Origin: Cacconaster sp045617505
Lineage (GTDB): Bacteria > Bacteroidota > Bacteroidia > Bacteroidales > UBA932
NCBI GenBank assembly: GCA_045617505.1
Contig: JAZLIS010000028.1
Span: 1 to 22,606 of the forward strand
DNA: 22,606 nucleotides
Direction of reading: 5' to 3'
Numbering within the stretch: position 1 is the stretch's first letter; each line of letters starts with the position of its first letter. Below the pieces are notes generated by a model. It was not told where the DNA came from and searched no databases. It was given only the letters and a program-made list of their open reading frames with translations. A program made the position numbers and the translations under genes. Positions 14,652 through 22,515 of this stretch are shown here, piece after piece.

Positions 14652-16022
14652 ATGAAATACGATCTTGTTGTTATTGGTGCGGGTCCGGGAGGATACGTCG
14701 CCGCTGTCAAGGCAGCACGTTACGGATTGTCCGTAGCGGTTGTGGAACGTGAAAACCTTGGCGGTGTATGTCTCAATTGGGGATGCATCCCTACGAAGGC
14801 TCTTCTCAAGAGTGCTCAAGCCCTGCATTATGCACTTCGGGCCGATGAGTTCGGCTTCTCTGTCGGAGATATTGCTCCGGATATCCGGAAGATTGTGGAA
14901 CGCAGCCGTGGCGTTGCCTCCACTATGAGCAAGGGAATCGAGTTTCTTTTCAAAAAGAACGGAGTTACCCTCGTCTCCGGCACCGCCAGGCTGCTTCCTG
15001 ACAGGAAAGTGGAGGTGAACGGTGCCGACGGAGTGTCTGTTTTGGATTATGACAATGTCATCATTGCCACTGGCTCTCACCCTGCGGCTCTTCCTTTCGC
15101 CCCGATAGACGGGAAGAGGATTCTCTCTTATAGGGAAGCGCTCGTTCCCGAAACTTTGCCGAAGAGTATGGCCGTCATCGGTTCTGGTGCCATCGGTTCG
15201 GAACTGGCCTTCTTCTATCGTTCCCTTGGCGTGGAGGTGACTCTTATAGAGTATCTTGACAGGATTCTTCCTCTTGAGGACAGCGATGTATGCGCTCAGG
15301 TCAGCCGTCAGTTCAGAAAGGCCGGAATGAAAGTGATGACGGGTGCGGCTGTGAAGAGAATCGATACCTCCGATGAAGGCTGCGTTCTGACAGTCGAAAC
15401 CTCGAAGGGGGAGCAGACTATAGAATCGGAAGTGGTTCTGTCCGCTGTAGGCGTTCGCCCCAATACCGGGAATCTCGGTCTGGAAGAACTCGGTGTAAAG
15501 GTGGAGAAGGGGAGGATACCGGTAGATGAGCATTATAAAACAAATGTTGATGGAATATATGCAATAGGTGATGTGATACCTTCACCCGCTCTGGCCCACG
15601 TGGCTTCTGCAGAAGCTTCGATATGCGTGGCCGCGATTGCCGGCAAGAAGGTCAACCCCTTGGACTACAGGTTTATTCCAGCGTGTACATATATTTCTCC
15701 CGAAGTGGCCTCAGTCGGTATGACTGAGCGTGCTGCCGTGGAGGAAGGCTTGAAAGTCCGCTGTTCAAAGTTCCTTTTCACGGCATCGGGAAAGGCTACC
15801 GCGGCCGGTGCCAGAGACGGATTTGTCAAACTGGTGGTGGAAGAGGGGAGTGACCGTATTCTCGGCGTCCATATAGTGGGTGACAATGCATCCGAAATGA
15901 TAGGCGGTATGGTGATAGCCTGCCGTCACGGAGTGACCGCTTCGGAACTTGCAAAGACAATTTTCCCCCACCCGACAATGAGTGAGGGAATTATGGAAGC
16001 CGCTGGCGCCGCGTCACTTTGA
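14652..16022 (+). CDS. lpdA: Dihydrolipoyl dehydrogenase
   Basis: This 456-residue flavoenzyme re-oxidises lipoamide on 2-oxoacid dehydrogenase or glycine cleavage complexes, passing electrons to NAD. The FAD motif GAGPGG is at 9-14, the redox disulfide C40/C45 in GGVCLNWGCIPTK, the NAD-binding GSGAIGSE at 177-184, and the catalytic pair H440/E445 in HPTMSE. The start lies three bases after the secA stop (TAG TAA ATG). The lipoylated partner complexes are not encoded nearby, so its complex cannot be identified from context. It ends 6 bases from the convergent glycosyltransferase gene, with no terminator visible between them. Confidence 0.95.
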   Translation: MKYDLVVIGAGPGGYVAAVKAARYGLSVAVVERENLGGVCLNWGCIPTKALLKSAQALHYALRADEFGFSVGDIAPDIRKIVERSRGVASTMSKGIEFLFKKNGVTLVSGTARLLPDRKVEVNGADGVSVLDYDNVIIATGSHPAALPFAPIDGKRILSYREALVPETLPKSMAVIGSGAIGSELAFFYRSLGVEVTLIEYLDRILPLEDSDVCAQVSRQFRKAGMKVMTGAAVKRIDTSDEGCVLTVETSKGEQTIESEVVLSAVGVRPNTGNLGLEELGVKVEKGRIPVDEHYKTNVDGIYAIGDVIPSPALAHVASAEASICVAAIAGKKVNPLDYRFIPACTYISPEVASVGMTERAAVEEGLKVRCSKFLFTASGKATAAGARDGFVKLVVEEGSDRILGVHIVGDNASEMIGGMVIACRHGVTASELAKTIFPHPTMSEGIMEAAGAASL

Positions 16023-16028
16023 CGCTTC

Positions 16029-16997
16029 TCAGATTCTTTCCTTGATATTGTATTTGTTCCTGTCCTGACTGTTTCTTGACACGAGTTCCGCAAGGAATCC
16101 CGTAAGGAATAGTTGGACACCGATGATTACTGCCAGCAGGGCGAGATAGAACAGGGGCTGGTCTGCAACGGCCCTGAATATGTGCCCGTTTGCCTGTGCG
16201 ACAAGCTTCTTGACAATCAGACAGATTGTGATTACGATACCGGCGAGGAACATCAGAGTCCCGCCGCCGCCGAACAGATACATCGGTTTCTGCCAGAATT
16301 TCTGAAGGAACCAGATGGAGAGCAGGTCGAGAAATCCGTGTACGAATCTGTCGAGTCCGAATTTGCTCTTGCCGTACTTTCTGGCCTGATGCAGGACAAC
16401 CTTTTCGCCGATATTGCCGAAGCCGGCATTCTTTGCAAGGTATGGAATGAACCGGTGCATCTCCCCGTAGACTTCGATATGCTTGACCACATCTTTCCTA
16501 TAGGCTTTCAGCCCGCAGTTCATATCGTGCAACTTTATCCCTGTGACTCTCCTGGCGGTGGCGTTGTAGAGTTTGGAGGGGAGGTTCTTCGTCGCAACGT
16601 TGTCATAACGCTTCTTCTTCCAACCTGATACAAGGTCGTACCCTTCTTCGCGTATCATCCTGACCATTTCGGGAATCTCTCCGGGATTGTCCTGAAGGTC
16701 TGCATCCATCGTCACCACTATCTCTCCCTCTGCTGCTTCGAAACCGCAGTAGAGAGCTGCTGACTTGCCGTAATTGCGGCGGAACCTGATTGCGCGGATA
16801 TTCTGATATGTAGCGGAGAGTTCCTCGATTTTCGCCCAGGAACCGTCCGTGCTACCGTCATCTACCATAATTGTCTCATAAACATATCCCAGAGGGGTAA
16901 GGGTCTCATCAATCCAGCGGACAAGTTCCGGCAGTGACTCTTCTTCATTGAAGAGAGAAATTACGATGGAGAGGTCTTTTTTATTCGTCGTTTCCAT
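16029..16997 (-). CDS. GT2 polyprenyl-phosphate-type glycosyltransferase
   Basis: This 322-residue enzyme is a GT-A fold transferase of the GtrB/ArnC/DPM1 type. The nucleotide-sugar site is VDDGSTDGS (45-53) and the metal-binding motif DADLQD is at 98-103, followed by SGWKKKR and a conserved NCGLKAYR. Two C-terminal membrane segments (about 236-263 and 275-300) anchor it in the inner membrane. It should transfer a sugar to undecaprenyl phosphate on the cytoplasmic face. The start overlaps the DUF4199 gene by 17 bases, so the two are coupled. The GtrA-like protein at 9971-10432 is a plausible but unproven partner. Confidence 0.88.
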   Translation of the reverse strand: METTNKKDLSIVISLFNEEESLPELVRWIDETLTPLGYVYETIMVDDGSTDGSWAKIEELSATYQNIRAIRFRRNYGKSAALYCGFEAAEGEIVVTMDADLQDNPGEIPEMVRMIREEGYDLVSGWKKKRYDNVATKNLPSKLYNATARRVTGIKLHDMNCGLKAYRKDVVKHIEVYGEMHRFIPYLAKNAGFGNIGEKVVLHQARKYGKSKFGLDRFVHGFLDLLSIWFLQKFWQKPMYLFGGGGTLMFLAGIVITICLIVKKLVAQANGHIFRAVADQPLFYLALLAVIIGVQLFLTGFLAELVSRNSQDRNKYNIKERI

Positions 16998-17508
16998 TCA
17001 ATTCGTCTTTTGTGAAAACATCCCCGGCGTTTCCGGGTTTTTTTGAGAGGATGGCACTGAATATCAGCCCAAGGAATGTGCACCAGAGGAAAGTGAACAC
17101 ACTGGTGAGCTGTGCGAAATTGTCCTGAATCATCAGGAGGGAGTCGCTGATTTCATCCGTCAAAGCCCCTGTGGAGGCCAGATTTGACACGACCAGATCG
17201 AATGACTCCGAAACTTTTTCCGGGCAGATGAACCGGTAAAGCGCAAAATAAAATACTCCGCACAGAAGTGCTGAGCAGAAACTGGTCGCAAAACCGAATT
17301 TGAAAGTCGATGAGCCTTCGTTGTTCATGCCAAATCTTTGCATGAAAAAACGTAGCAGCCAGATTGTCGCAACAAGTTTCGCAATCCAGAGTATGATGTC
17401 AAGTATCCCTGAACTGACGAAGGTCTCCAGTGTTGCGACAGCTATGGTCACGAGGGCCAGAAAAATGCCGTCAATGCCGGCTTCTCCCCATAATGTATTC
17501 CTTTCCAT
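16981..17508 (-). CDS. DUF4199 membrane protein
   Basis: This 175-residue protein has four predicted membrane segments (about 11-30, 34-55, 69-93, 133-155) and a polar, acidic C-terminus. It matches the size and layout of DUF4199, a Bacteroidota family of unknown function that I recall beside GT2 glycosyltransferases, as here. The 17-base overlap with the glycosyltransferase suggests translational coupling and perhaps a complex. A -7 box upstream (17541-17548) faces the thrS promoter. Confidence 0.7.
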   Translation of the reverse strand: MERNTLWGEAGIDGIFLALVTIAVATLETFVSSGILDIILWIAKLVATIWLLRFFMQRFGMNNEGSSTFKFGFATSFCSALLCGVFYFALYRFICPEKVSESFDLVVSNLASTGALTDEISDSLLMIQDNFAQLTSVFTFLWCTFLGLIFSAILSKKPGNAGDVFTKDELNGNDE

Positions 17509-17536
17509 CCTTTTACGGTTATATTTTTGGATTACC

Positions 17537-17572
17537 GATGCAAAGATATGAATTTATTGTTAAATTTGCATC
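17537..17572. promoter_or_regulatory. Overlapping divergent promoters within an inverted repeat
   Basis: A minus-strand -7 box TATCTTTG (17541-17548) for the DUF4199 gene and a plus-strand -7 box TAAATTTG (17561-17568) for thrS lie 12 bases apart. The perfect 8-bp inverted repeat GATGCAAA (17537-17544) and TTTGCATC (17565-17572) overlaps both boxes. Neither promoter has a clear TTG at -33; the -33 zone of each coincides with the -7 box of the other. Confidence 0.5.
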
Positions 17573-17617
17573 TTATTGCAGTTCGGCTTTTGTATGCCGG
17601 TATAAAAGAACAGAGTT

Positions 17618-19552
17618 ATGATAAAAATTACATTCCCTGACGGTGCTGTAAAGGAATATCAGGATGGAATTACAGCATATCAGATTGCAGAGAGCATCAG
17701 CCCCAGACTGGCTGCCGATGTTTTGTCTTCATCGGTCAACGGCAAAATTTACGATCTGGACCGTCCCATCACTTCGGATTCCACACTTCAACTCCATAAA
17801 TGGGATGCCCCGGAGGCAAAGGCCACTTTCTGGCACTCTTCATCCCACCTTATGGCCGAGGCCGTCAAGATTCTCTATCCGAACGTCAAGTTCGGAATAG
17901 GCCCGGCAATTGAGAACGGTTTCTATTACGACATTGATATTGAAGGAAAGCAACTTGTAGAATCGGACCTCAAGGCCATCGAGAACAAGATGCTTGAACT
18001 GGCCCGTTCAAAAGAGCAATTCATAAGGAGGGACGTACCCAAAGCGGAAGCGCTCAAAACTTTCTCCGAGAAGGGTGAAACTTTCAAATGTGAACTTATC
18101 GACGACCTTCAGGACGGTACGATTTCATTCTATACCAACGGCTCTTTCACTGACCTTTGCCGCGGACCTCATCTGAGGGACACTTCCGCCATCAAGGCTG
18201 TCAAGCTGCTGTCAATCGCCGGAGCCTACTGGAGAGGTGACGAGCACAACAAGCAGCTCACCCGTATCTACGGCATTACGTTTCCCAAGAAGAGCCTGCT
18301 CGACGAATATCTCCTGATGCTTGAAGAGGCAAAGAAGCGCGATCACCGCAAAATAGGCAGGGAGATGGAACTTTTCACCTTCTCACAGAAGGTCGGTATG
18401 GGACTTCCTCTCTGGCTTCCCAAGGGAACCGATTTGAGGATGCGGCTTGAGGAATTCCTGCGCAAGGTGCAGAGGCGATATGGTTACGTTCAGGTCATCA
18501 CTCCTCATATCGGAATGAAGGACCTCTACGTCACTTCCGGCCACTGGGCGAAGTACGGAGCGGATTCTTTCCGCCCCATCACCACACCTCAGGAAGGGGA
18601 GGAGTACCTGCTCAAGCCTATGAATTGTCCTCATCATTGTGAAATTTACCGTTCAAAACCCCGTTCATACAGGGATCTTCCCTTGAGGCTCGCCGAATTC
18701 GGCACTGTCTATCGCTATGAGCAGAGCGGAGAGCTTCACGGTTTGACGCGCGTCCGCAGCTTTACCCAGGATGACGCGCACCTCTTCTGCCGTCAGGACC
18801 AGATAAAGGAGGAGTTCTGCAAGGTGATAGACATTGTGCTCTATATCTTCAAGACCTTGAAATTCGACAAATATACTGCTCAGGTGTCGCTTCGTGACCC
18901 TGACAACAAGACCAAGTACATAGGGTCCGACGAGAACTGGACCAAGGCAGAGGCGGCCATTGTGGATGCCGCAAAGGAAAAGGGCCTTCCCACTGTAGTT
19001 GAATACGGCGAGGCCGCATTCTACGGTCCCAAGCTTGATTTTATGGTGAAGGATGCTTTGGGAAGAAGCTGGCAGCTCGGAACAATTCAGGTCGATTACA
19101 ATCTTCCCGAGCGTTTTGACCTTGAATATGTCGGTTCCGATGACAAGAGGCACAGGCCGGTGATGATTCACAGGGCTCCGTTCGGCTCTATGGAGCGTTT
19201 TGTTGCAGTGCTGCTTGAGCACACTGCTGGAAAACTGCCGCTCTGGCTGATACCGGAACAGGCGATTGTCCTTCCAATCAGCGAGAAATTCAACGATTAT
19301 GCAAAAAAAGTTTGCGAATTGCTTAATAATTACGAAATTCGCGCGTTTGTTGACGACCGGAACGAAACTATCGGCAAGAGAATCCGTGAAAACGAGCTCA
19401 AGCATACGCCGTTCATTCTGGTTGTAGGCGAGAAGGAAGAGTCATCCGGTTCTGTTTCAGTAAGGAAGCAGGGCGGTGACAATCTCGGCGCTATGACCGT
19501 TGAAGAGTTCGGCGAATTCCTCGGGAAGGAAATCAGAAAGGAATTGGAATAA
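17618..19552 (+). CDS. thrS: Threonyl-tRNA synthetase
   Basis: This 644-residue class II synthetase charges tRNA-Thr and edits mischarged Ser-tRNA. Domains in order: TGS (1-60), the editing domain with H73 and H77 (HSSSH) and the downstream CRGPH, the catalytic core with the zinc cysteine in MNCPHHCE, motif 2 around VYRYEQSGELHGLTRVRSFTQDD, motif 3 in IHRAPFGSMERF, and a C-terminal anticodon-binding domain with LPISEKF. The length is normal. The leader is only about 40 bases and no T-box is visible. It heads the thrS-infC-rpmI-rplT unit; the infC start follows 23 bases after its stop. Confidence 0.98.
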   Translation: MIKITFPDGAVKEYQDGITAYQIAESISPRLAADVLSSSVNGKIYDLDRPITSDSTLQLHKWDAPEAKATFWHSSSHLMAEAVKILYPNVKFGIGPAIENGFYYDIDIEGKQLVESDLKAIENKMLELARSKEQFIRRDVPKAEALKTFSEKGETFKCELIDDLQDGTISFYTNGSFTDLCRGPHLRDTSAIKAVKLLSIAGAYWRGDEHNKQLTRIYGITFPKKSLLDEYLLMLEEAKKRDHRKIGREMELFTFSQKVGMGLPLWLPKGTDLRMRLEEFLRKVQRRYGYVQVITPHIGMKDLYVTSGHWAKYGADSFRPITTPQEGEEYLLKPMNCPHHCEIYRSKPRSYRDLPLRLAEFGTVYRYEQSGELHGLTRVRSFTQDDAHLFCRQDQIKEEFCKVIDIVLYIFKTLKFDKYTAQVSLRDPDNKTKYIGSDENWTKAEAAIVDAAKEKGLPTVVEYGEAAFYGPKLDFMVKDALGRSWQLGTIQVDYNLPERFDLEYVGSDDKRHRPVMIHRAPFGSMERFVAVLLEHTAGKLPLWLIPEQAIVLPISEKFNDYAKKVCELLNNYEIRAFVDDRNETIGKRIRENELKHTPFILVVGEKEESSGSVSVRKQGGDNLGAMTVEEFGEFLGKEIRKELE

Positions 19553-19562
19553 TTTAATTTTT

Positions 19563-19578
19563 GGAGGACACAGCAATA
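19563..19578 (+). promoter_or_regulatory. Strong Shine-Dalgarno and ATA start of infC
   Basis: GGAGGA (19563-19568) is the strongest ribosome binding site I see in this window, where most genes have none. Seven bases separate it from ATA (19576-19578), in frame with IF-3. The pairing of a strong site with a poor start codon is the arrangement expected for IF-3 autoregulation. Confidence 0.6.
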
Positions 19579-20175
19579 GCAACCAACTACAGGCCACCGA
19601 AACCGAGACCGCAGGTCCCGCGACTGCCCGACCAGAGATTGCCTCAGAACAGGAAGGACAAGGACGACGGATTGCGTATCAACGGCCGCATCACCGCTCA
19701 GAAAGTGAGAGTGGTGGGCGACAACGTACCCGAACAGGGTATCTATCCGCTATCTCAAGCACTCAGAATGGCTGAGGAACTTGAGCTTGACCTCGTGGAG
19801 ATTGCCCCCAACAGCGATCCTCCGGTATGCAAGATAATCGATTATCAGAAGTTCCTCTACCAGCAGAAAAAGAAGGCCAAGGAGCAGAAAGCAAACGCCT
19901 CCAAGGTTGTAATCAAGGAGATACGTTTTGGTCCCCAGACCGATGAACACGATTTCCAGTTCAAGCTCAACCACGCAAAGAGTTTTCTTCAGGAAGGTGC
20001 GAAGGTGAAGGCGTATGTCTTTTTCCGCGGCCGCTCGATTCTCTTCTCCAATCAGGGTGAGAAACTGCTTCTGAGGTTCGCCCTCGAACTTGAGGAGTTC
20101 GGAAAGGCTGAGCAGCTGCCCAAGCTCGAAGGCAAGAAGATGCTTATGATGATTGCCCCTGTAAAGAAAAAATAA
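19576..20175 (+). CDS. infC: Translation initiation factor IF-3
   Basis: This protein of about 199 residues binds the 30S subunit, prevents premature joining with 50S and checks the start codon and initiator tRNA. The core runs from INGRITAQKVRVV through SDPPVCKIIDYQKF, the linker rich in KKK, and the C-terminal domain with IRFGPQTDEHDFQFK. There is an N-terminal arm rich in proline and arginine. No ATG, GTG or TTG fits well: a TTG at 19561 lies inside the ribosome-binding sequence GGAGGA (19563-19568). The ATA at 19576, seven bases after it, is the best start. IF-3 genes are known for such rare start codons, which IF-3 itself rejects, giving autoregulation. Confidence 0.93.
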   Translation: MATNYRPPKPRPQVPRLPDQRLPQNRKDKDDGLRINGRITAQKVRVVGDNVPEQGIYPLSQALRMAEELELDLVEIAPNSDPPVCKIIDYQKFLYQQKKKAKEQKANASKVVIKEIRFGPQTDEHDFQFKLNHAKSFLQEGAKVKAYVFFRGRSILFSNQGEKLLLRFALELEEFGKAEQLPKLEGKKMLMMIAPVKKK

Positions 20176-20201
20176 CTTTTTAACCAATAACTATTTTTAT
20201 T

Positions 20202-20396
20202 ATGCCAAAATTGAAGACCAACTCCGGTTCAAAGAAGCGTTTCACGCTCACCGGTTCTGGAAAAGTGAAGAGAAAACACGCTTACAAGAGCCACATCCTC
20301 ACAAAGAAAACCAAGAAACAGAAGAGAAACCTCACTCACGTTGCTATGATTGAGAAGGTCGATCTCAAGAGAGTAAAAGCTTTGCTGGTAAAGTAA
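20202..20396 (+). CDS. rpmI: 50S ribosomal protein L35
   Basis: This 64-residue, very basic protein has the L35 features: MPKLKTNSGSKKRF at the N-terminus, the KRKHAYKSHIL segment and a C-terminus of VDLKRVKALL. It is a late-assembly protein of the large subunit. It lies 26 bases after infC and 77 before the true rplT start, in the standard IF3-L35-L20 order. Confidence 0.97.
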   Translation: MPKLKTNSGSKKRFTLTGSGKVKRKHAYKSHILTKKTKKQKRNLTHVAMIEKVDLKRVKALLVK

Positions 20397-20412
20397 AATC
20401 AATGTCTAACCC

Positions 20413-20457
20413 GGATATTCAGCCGGCAAGTCCCTGCGAGTCAGGGCGCTGGTATCC
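20413..20457 (+). promoter_or_regulatory. Structured leader before rplT (candidate L20 operator)
   Basis: Between rpmI and the rplT start the RNA can fold into one elongated stem: GGATA (20413-20417) with TATCC (20453-20457), CAGC (20420-20423) with GCTG (20448-20451), and CCCTG (20432-20436) with CAGGG (20442-20446) around loop CGAGT. An asymmetric internal loop leaves CGGCAAGT (20424-20431) opposite a single C (20447). L20 is known to repress its own operon in other bacteria by binding an RNA that mimics its 23S rRNA site. The function here is inferred from position and structure. Confidence 0.5.
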
Positions 20458-20473
20458 AAAAACAAATCAATTT

Positions 20474-20818
20474 ATGCCAAGATCGGTAAATCACGTAGCT
20501 TCTAGAGCACGTCGCAAGAAGATTCTGAAAGAAACCCGCGGTAACTTCCTTTCAAGGAAGAATGTCTGGACCGTTGCCAAGAACACCTATGAAAAAGGTC
20601 TGACTTACGCATACCGCGACCGCAAAACCAAGAAACGCAATTTCCGCGCACTTTGGATTACCCGTATCAATGCCGCCGCACGTCAGCACGGTCTGAACTA
20701 TTCCCAGTTTATGGGCAAGCTTGCCGCGCAGAATGTAGGCCTGAACCGCAAAGTCCTCGCTGACCTTGCGATGAACAACCCCAAGGCATTCGAGGCAATC
20801 GTAAATTCCGTCAAATAG
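20474..20818 (+). CDS. rplT: 50S ribosomal protein L20
   Basis: This 114-residue basic protein is an early assembly protein of the large subunit and, in several bacteria, represses its own operon. The sequence MPRSVNHVASRARRKKIL is the canonical N-terminus, followed by RKNVWTVAKNTYEKGLTYAYRDRK and a C-terminal globular domain ending NNPKAFEAIVNSVK. The frame is open upstream to an ATG at 20402, which would add 24 unrelated residues; homologues all start at MPRS, so I take the ATG at 20474. The stretch between is the structured leader described separately. Confidence 0.97.
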   Translation: MPRSVNHVASRARRKKILKETRGNFLSRKNVWTVAKNTYEKGLTYAYRDRKTKKRNFRALWITRINAAARQHGLNYSQFMGKLAAQNVGLNRKVLADLAMNNPKAFEAIVNSVK

Positions 20819-20830
20819 TCTGCTCGGAAG

Positions 20831-22177
20831 TTGAACCTCAAGGAACTATACAGGAACAGGAAGGTACGGTTCATATTCTGGGCTGTGCTCTATCTCCTTT
20901 GGATTCTCTGGATGGGGAACTGGTGGTGGCTTCTCGGTCTGCCTGTCATTTACGAGATGGCGGTGACTCAGAAGTTCAAGGCCTGGCTCTACAGGGACGG
21001 GAAGGATAACAACCACACCAGAAACGTGATTCTCGGGTGGGTCGATGCGATTGTATTTGCAGTCGTGGTCGTATCCTTTATCAACGTCTTTTTCTTCCAG
21101 TCCTTCAAGATTCCCTCCTCCTCAATGGAAAGTTCCTTGATGACGGGCGACTATCTGTTTGTCAGCAAGACGGCCTACGGCCCCAAGATGCCACAGACAC
21201 CATTGTCCGTTCCGTTCGTCCACAATACGCTGCCTTTCTCCGGAAAGGAGAGTTATTCCACCGCCCTGCAGTTTGATTACCGCAGGATCAAGGGAAAGGG
21301 GAGAGTGAATCGTGACGATTATGTCGTCTTTTCGTTCCCCAATGGAGATACGGTACTGACGAAGGCTCCCGCCGAAGACTATTACGCGCACGTCAGAATC
21401 AACGGTCGCGAAAACACCATAAGGAACTACGGTCCCCTGAAGGTTCGCCCCGTTGACAAGAAAGACCACTATGTCAAGAGATGCGTCGCCGTTGCAGGAG
21501 ACACTCTTCAGGTTGTTGACGGCAAAGTATATGTCAACGGAGAGGTTCAGCAGAGTTATGCGGGTATCCAGAATACATATAAAGTGACAACGGACGGAAC
21601 TGCAATCAATCCATCAATATTCAGGGAAACAGGGATTAACGTATCCGAAATATGGTACAACGCCTCTCTTCCCGGGTATCCTGCACTTCCCCTTACGGAG
21701 AGTCAGTTGGAGAGGGTGAAATCACTTCCCAACGTCGTGTCGGTCAGGAGCAACATTGAGATCTCCGACAACTCTTCCGATCTTGAGGAGATGCTTTTCC
21801 CCTTTGTGAGCACCGGCTGGACGCGGGACAATTACGGACCGCTCTGGATTCCGGCAAAAGGTGAGACGGTGGAGCTGGACAGCAGTAATCTGCCGCTTTA
21901 TCGCAGGATAATAGAGACATACGAAGGCAATTCGTTTGAAGTGGCTCAGGATGGGTCTTTCCTTATCAACGGGACTCCCTCCGCCACCTACACCTTCAAG
22001 ATGGACTATTATTTTATGATGGGTGACAATCGCCACAATTCGCTTGATTCGCGTTACTGGGGCTTTGTTCCCGAGGATCACATAGTTGGAAAGCCCGCCG
22101 TGATATGGTGGTCGTCCGACTCCAACTATAAATTCCCACGGAACATCAGATGGCGCAGACTGCTGAAGATACTTTAA
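20831..22177 (+). CDS. lepB: Signal peptidase I
   Basis: This 448-residue inner-membrane serine protease cleaves signal peptides after export. Membrane segments lie near 12-28, 31-44 and 68-89. The catalytic serine is S98 in IPSSSM and the general base is K216 in YVKRCVAVAGD. The late conserved box is GDNRHNSLDSRYWG (398-411). A large insertion of about 160 residues between K216 and the last box is usual for Bacteroidota LepB. The start is a TTG at 20831, 12 bases after rplT; the first in-frame ATG would remove the first membrane segment, which homologues have. Co-transcription with rplT is likely. It serves substrates delivered by SecA. Confidence 0.95.
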   Translation: MNLKELYRNRKVRFIFWAVLYLLWILWMGNWWWLLGLPVIYEMAVTQKFKAWLYRDGKDNNHTRNVILGWVDAIVFAVVVVSFINVFFFQSFKIPSSSMESSLMTGDYLFVSKTAYGPKMPQTPLSVPFVHNTLPFSGKESYSTALQFDYRRIKGKGRVNRDDYVVFSFPNGDTVLTKAPAEDYYAHVRINGRENTIRNYGPLKVRPVDKKDHYVKRCVAVAGDTLQVVDGKVYVNGEVQQSYAGIQNTYKVTTDGTAINPSIFRETGINVSEIWYNASLPGYPALPLTESQLERVKSLPNVVSVRSNIEISDNSSDLEEMLFPFVSTGWTRDNYGPLWIPAKGETVELDSSNLPLYRRIIETYEGNSFEVAQDGSFLINGTPSATYTFKMDYYFMMGDNRHNSLDSRYWGFVPEDHIVGKPAVIWWSSDSNYKFPRNIRWRRLLKIL

Positions 22178-22192
22178 ATCAGGCTGTGAAAT

Positions 22193-22223
22193 TTGTTTTT
22201 TTCAATAAAAATCAACATATTTG
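22193..22223 (+). promoter_or_regulatory. Promoter of rpmB-rpmG
   Basis: TTG at 22193-22195 and CATATTTG at 22216-22223 are separated by 20 bases; the -7 box has one mismatch to TAnnTTTG. Transcription would start near 22230, about 30 bases before the rpmB ATG. Confidence 0.5.
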
Positions 22224-22261
22224 CGGCCACCTTTTGAAATAATATAAAAAGTAAATATACA

Positions 22262-22504
22262 ATGGCACGAGTTTGTCAAGTTACAGGAAAAAAGAGGGTG
22301 ATTGGAAACAACGTTTCCCACTCTAAAAGACGCACAAAACGCGAGTTCGCTCCCAATCTGAAGAACAAGAGGTTCTGGTCGGAAGAAGAGCAGAGGTTCA
22401 TTACTCTGAAGGTTTCTTGCAAGGGTATGAAGACTATCTACAAGAATGGTCTTGCCGAAACCTTGAAGAAGTCAAAAGAACAGGGATTGATTAACATCGT
22501 TTAA
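22262..22504 (+). CDS. rpmB: 50S ribosomal protein L28
   Basis: This 80-residue large-subunit protein begins MARVCQVTGKKRVIGNNVSHS and continues KRRTKREFAPNLKNKRFW, both diagnostic of L28. The CxxC zinc motif of some L28 proteins is absent, as in many Bacteroidota. It is followed 11 bases later by rpmG, the usual partner. Confidence 0.96.
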   Translation: MARVCQVTGKKRVIGNNVSHSKRRTKREFAPNLKNKRFWSEEEQRFITLKVSCKGMKTIYKNGLAETLKKSKEQGLINIV

Positions 22505-22515
22505 TTTTTACGACT

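Noticed and set aside
14643..15533. 296-codon minus-strand frame inside lpdA
   Set aside because: It is antisense to a complete, conserved dihydrolipoyl dehydrogenase and shows no domain, promoter or ribosome binding site.
17573..17617. T-box or other amino-acid riboswitch in the thrS leader
   Set aside because: The leader from the predicted start is only about 40 bases, too short for a T-box, and no T-box core motif is visible.
18665..19405. 246-codon minus-strand frame inside thrS
   Set aside because: Antisense to the conserved catalytic and anticodon-binding domains; no independent evidence.
20402..20473. Start of rplT at the upstream ATG, adding 24 residues
   Set aside because: The added residues are unlike L20, all homologues I know begin at MPRS, and the stretch forms a plausible RNA structure.
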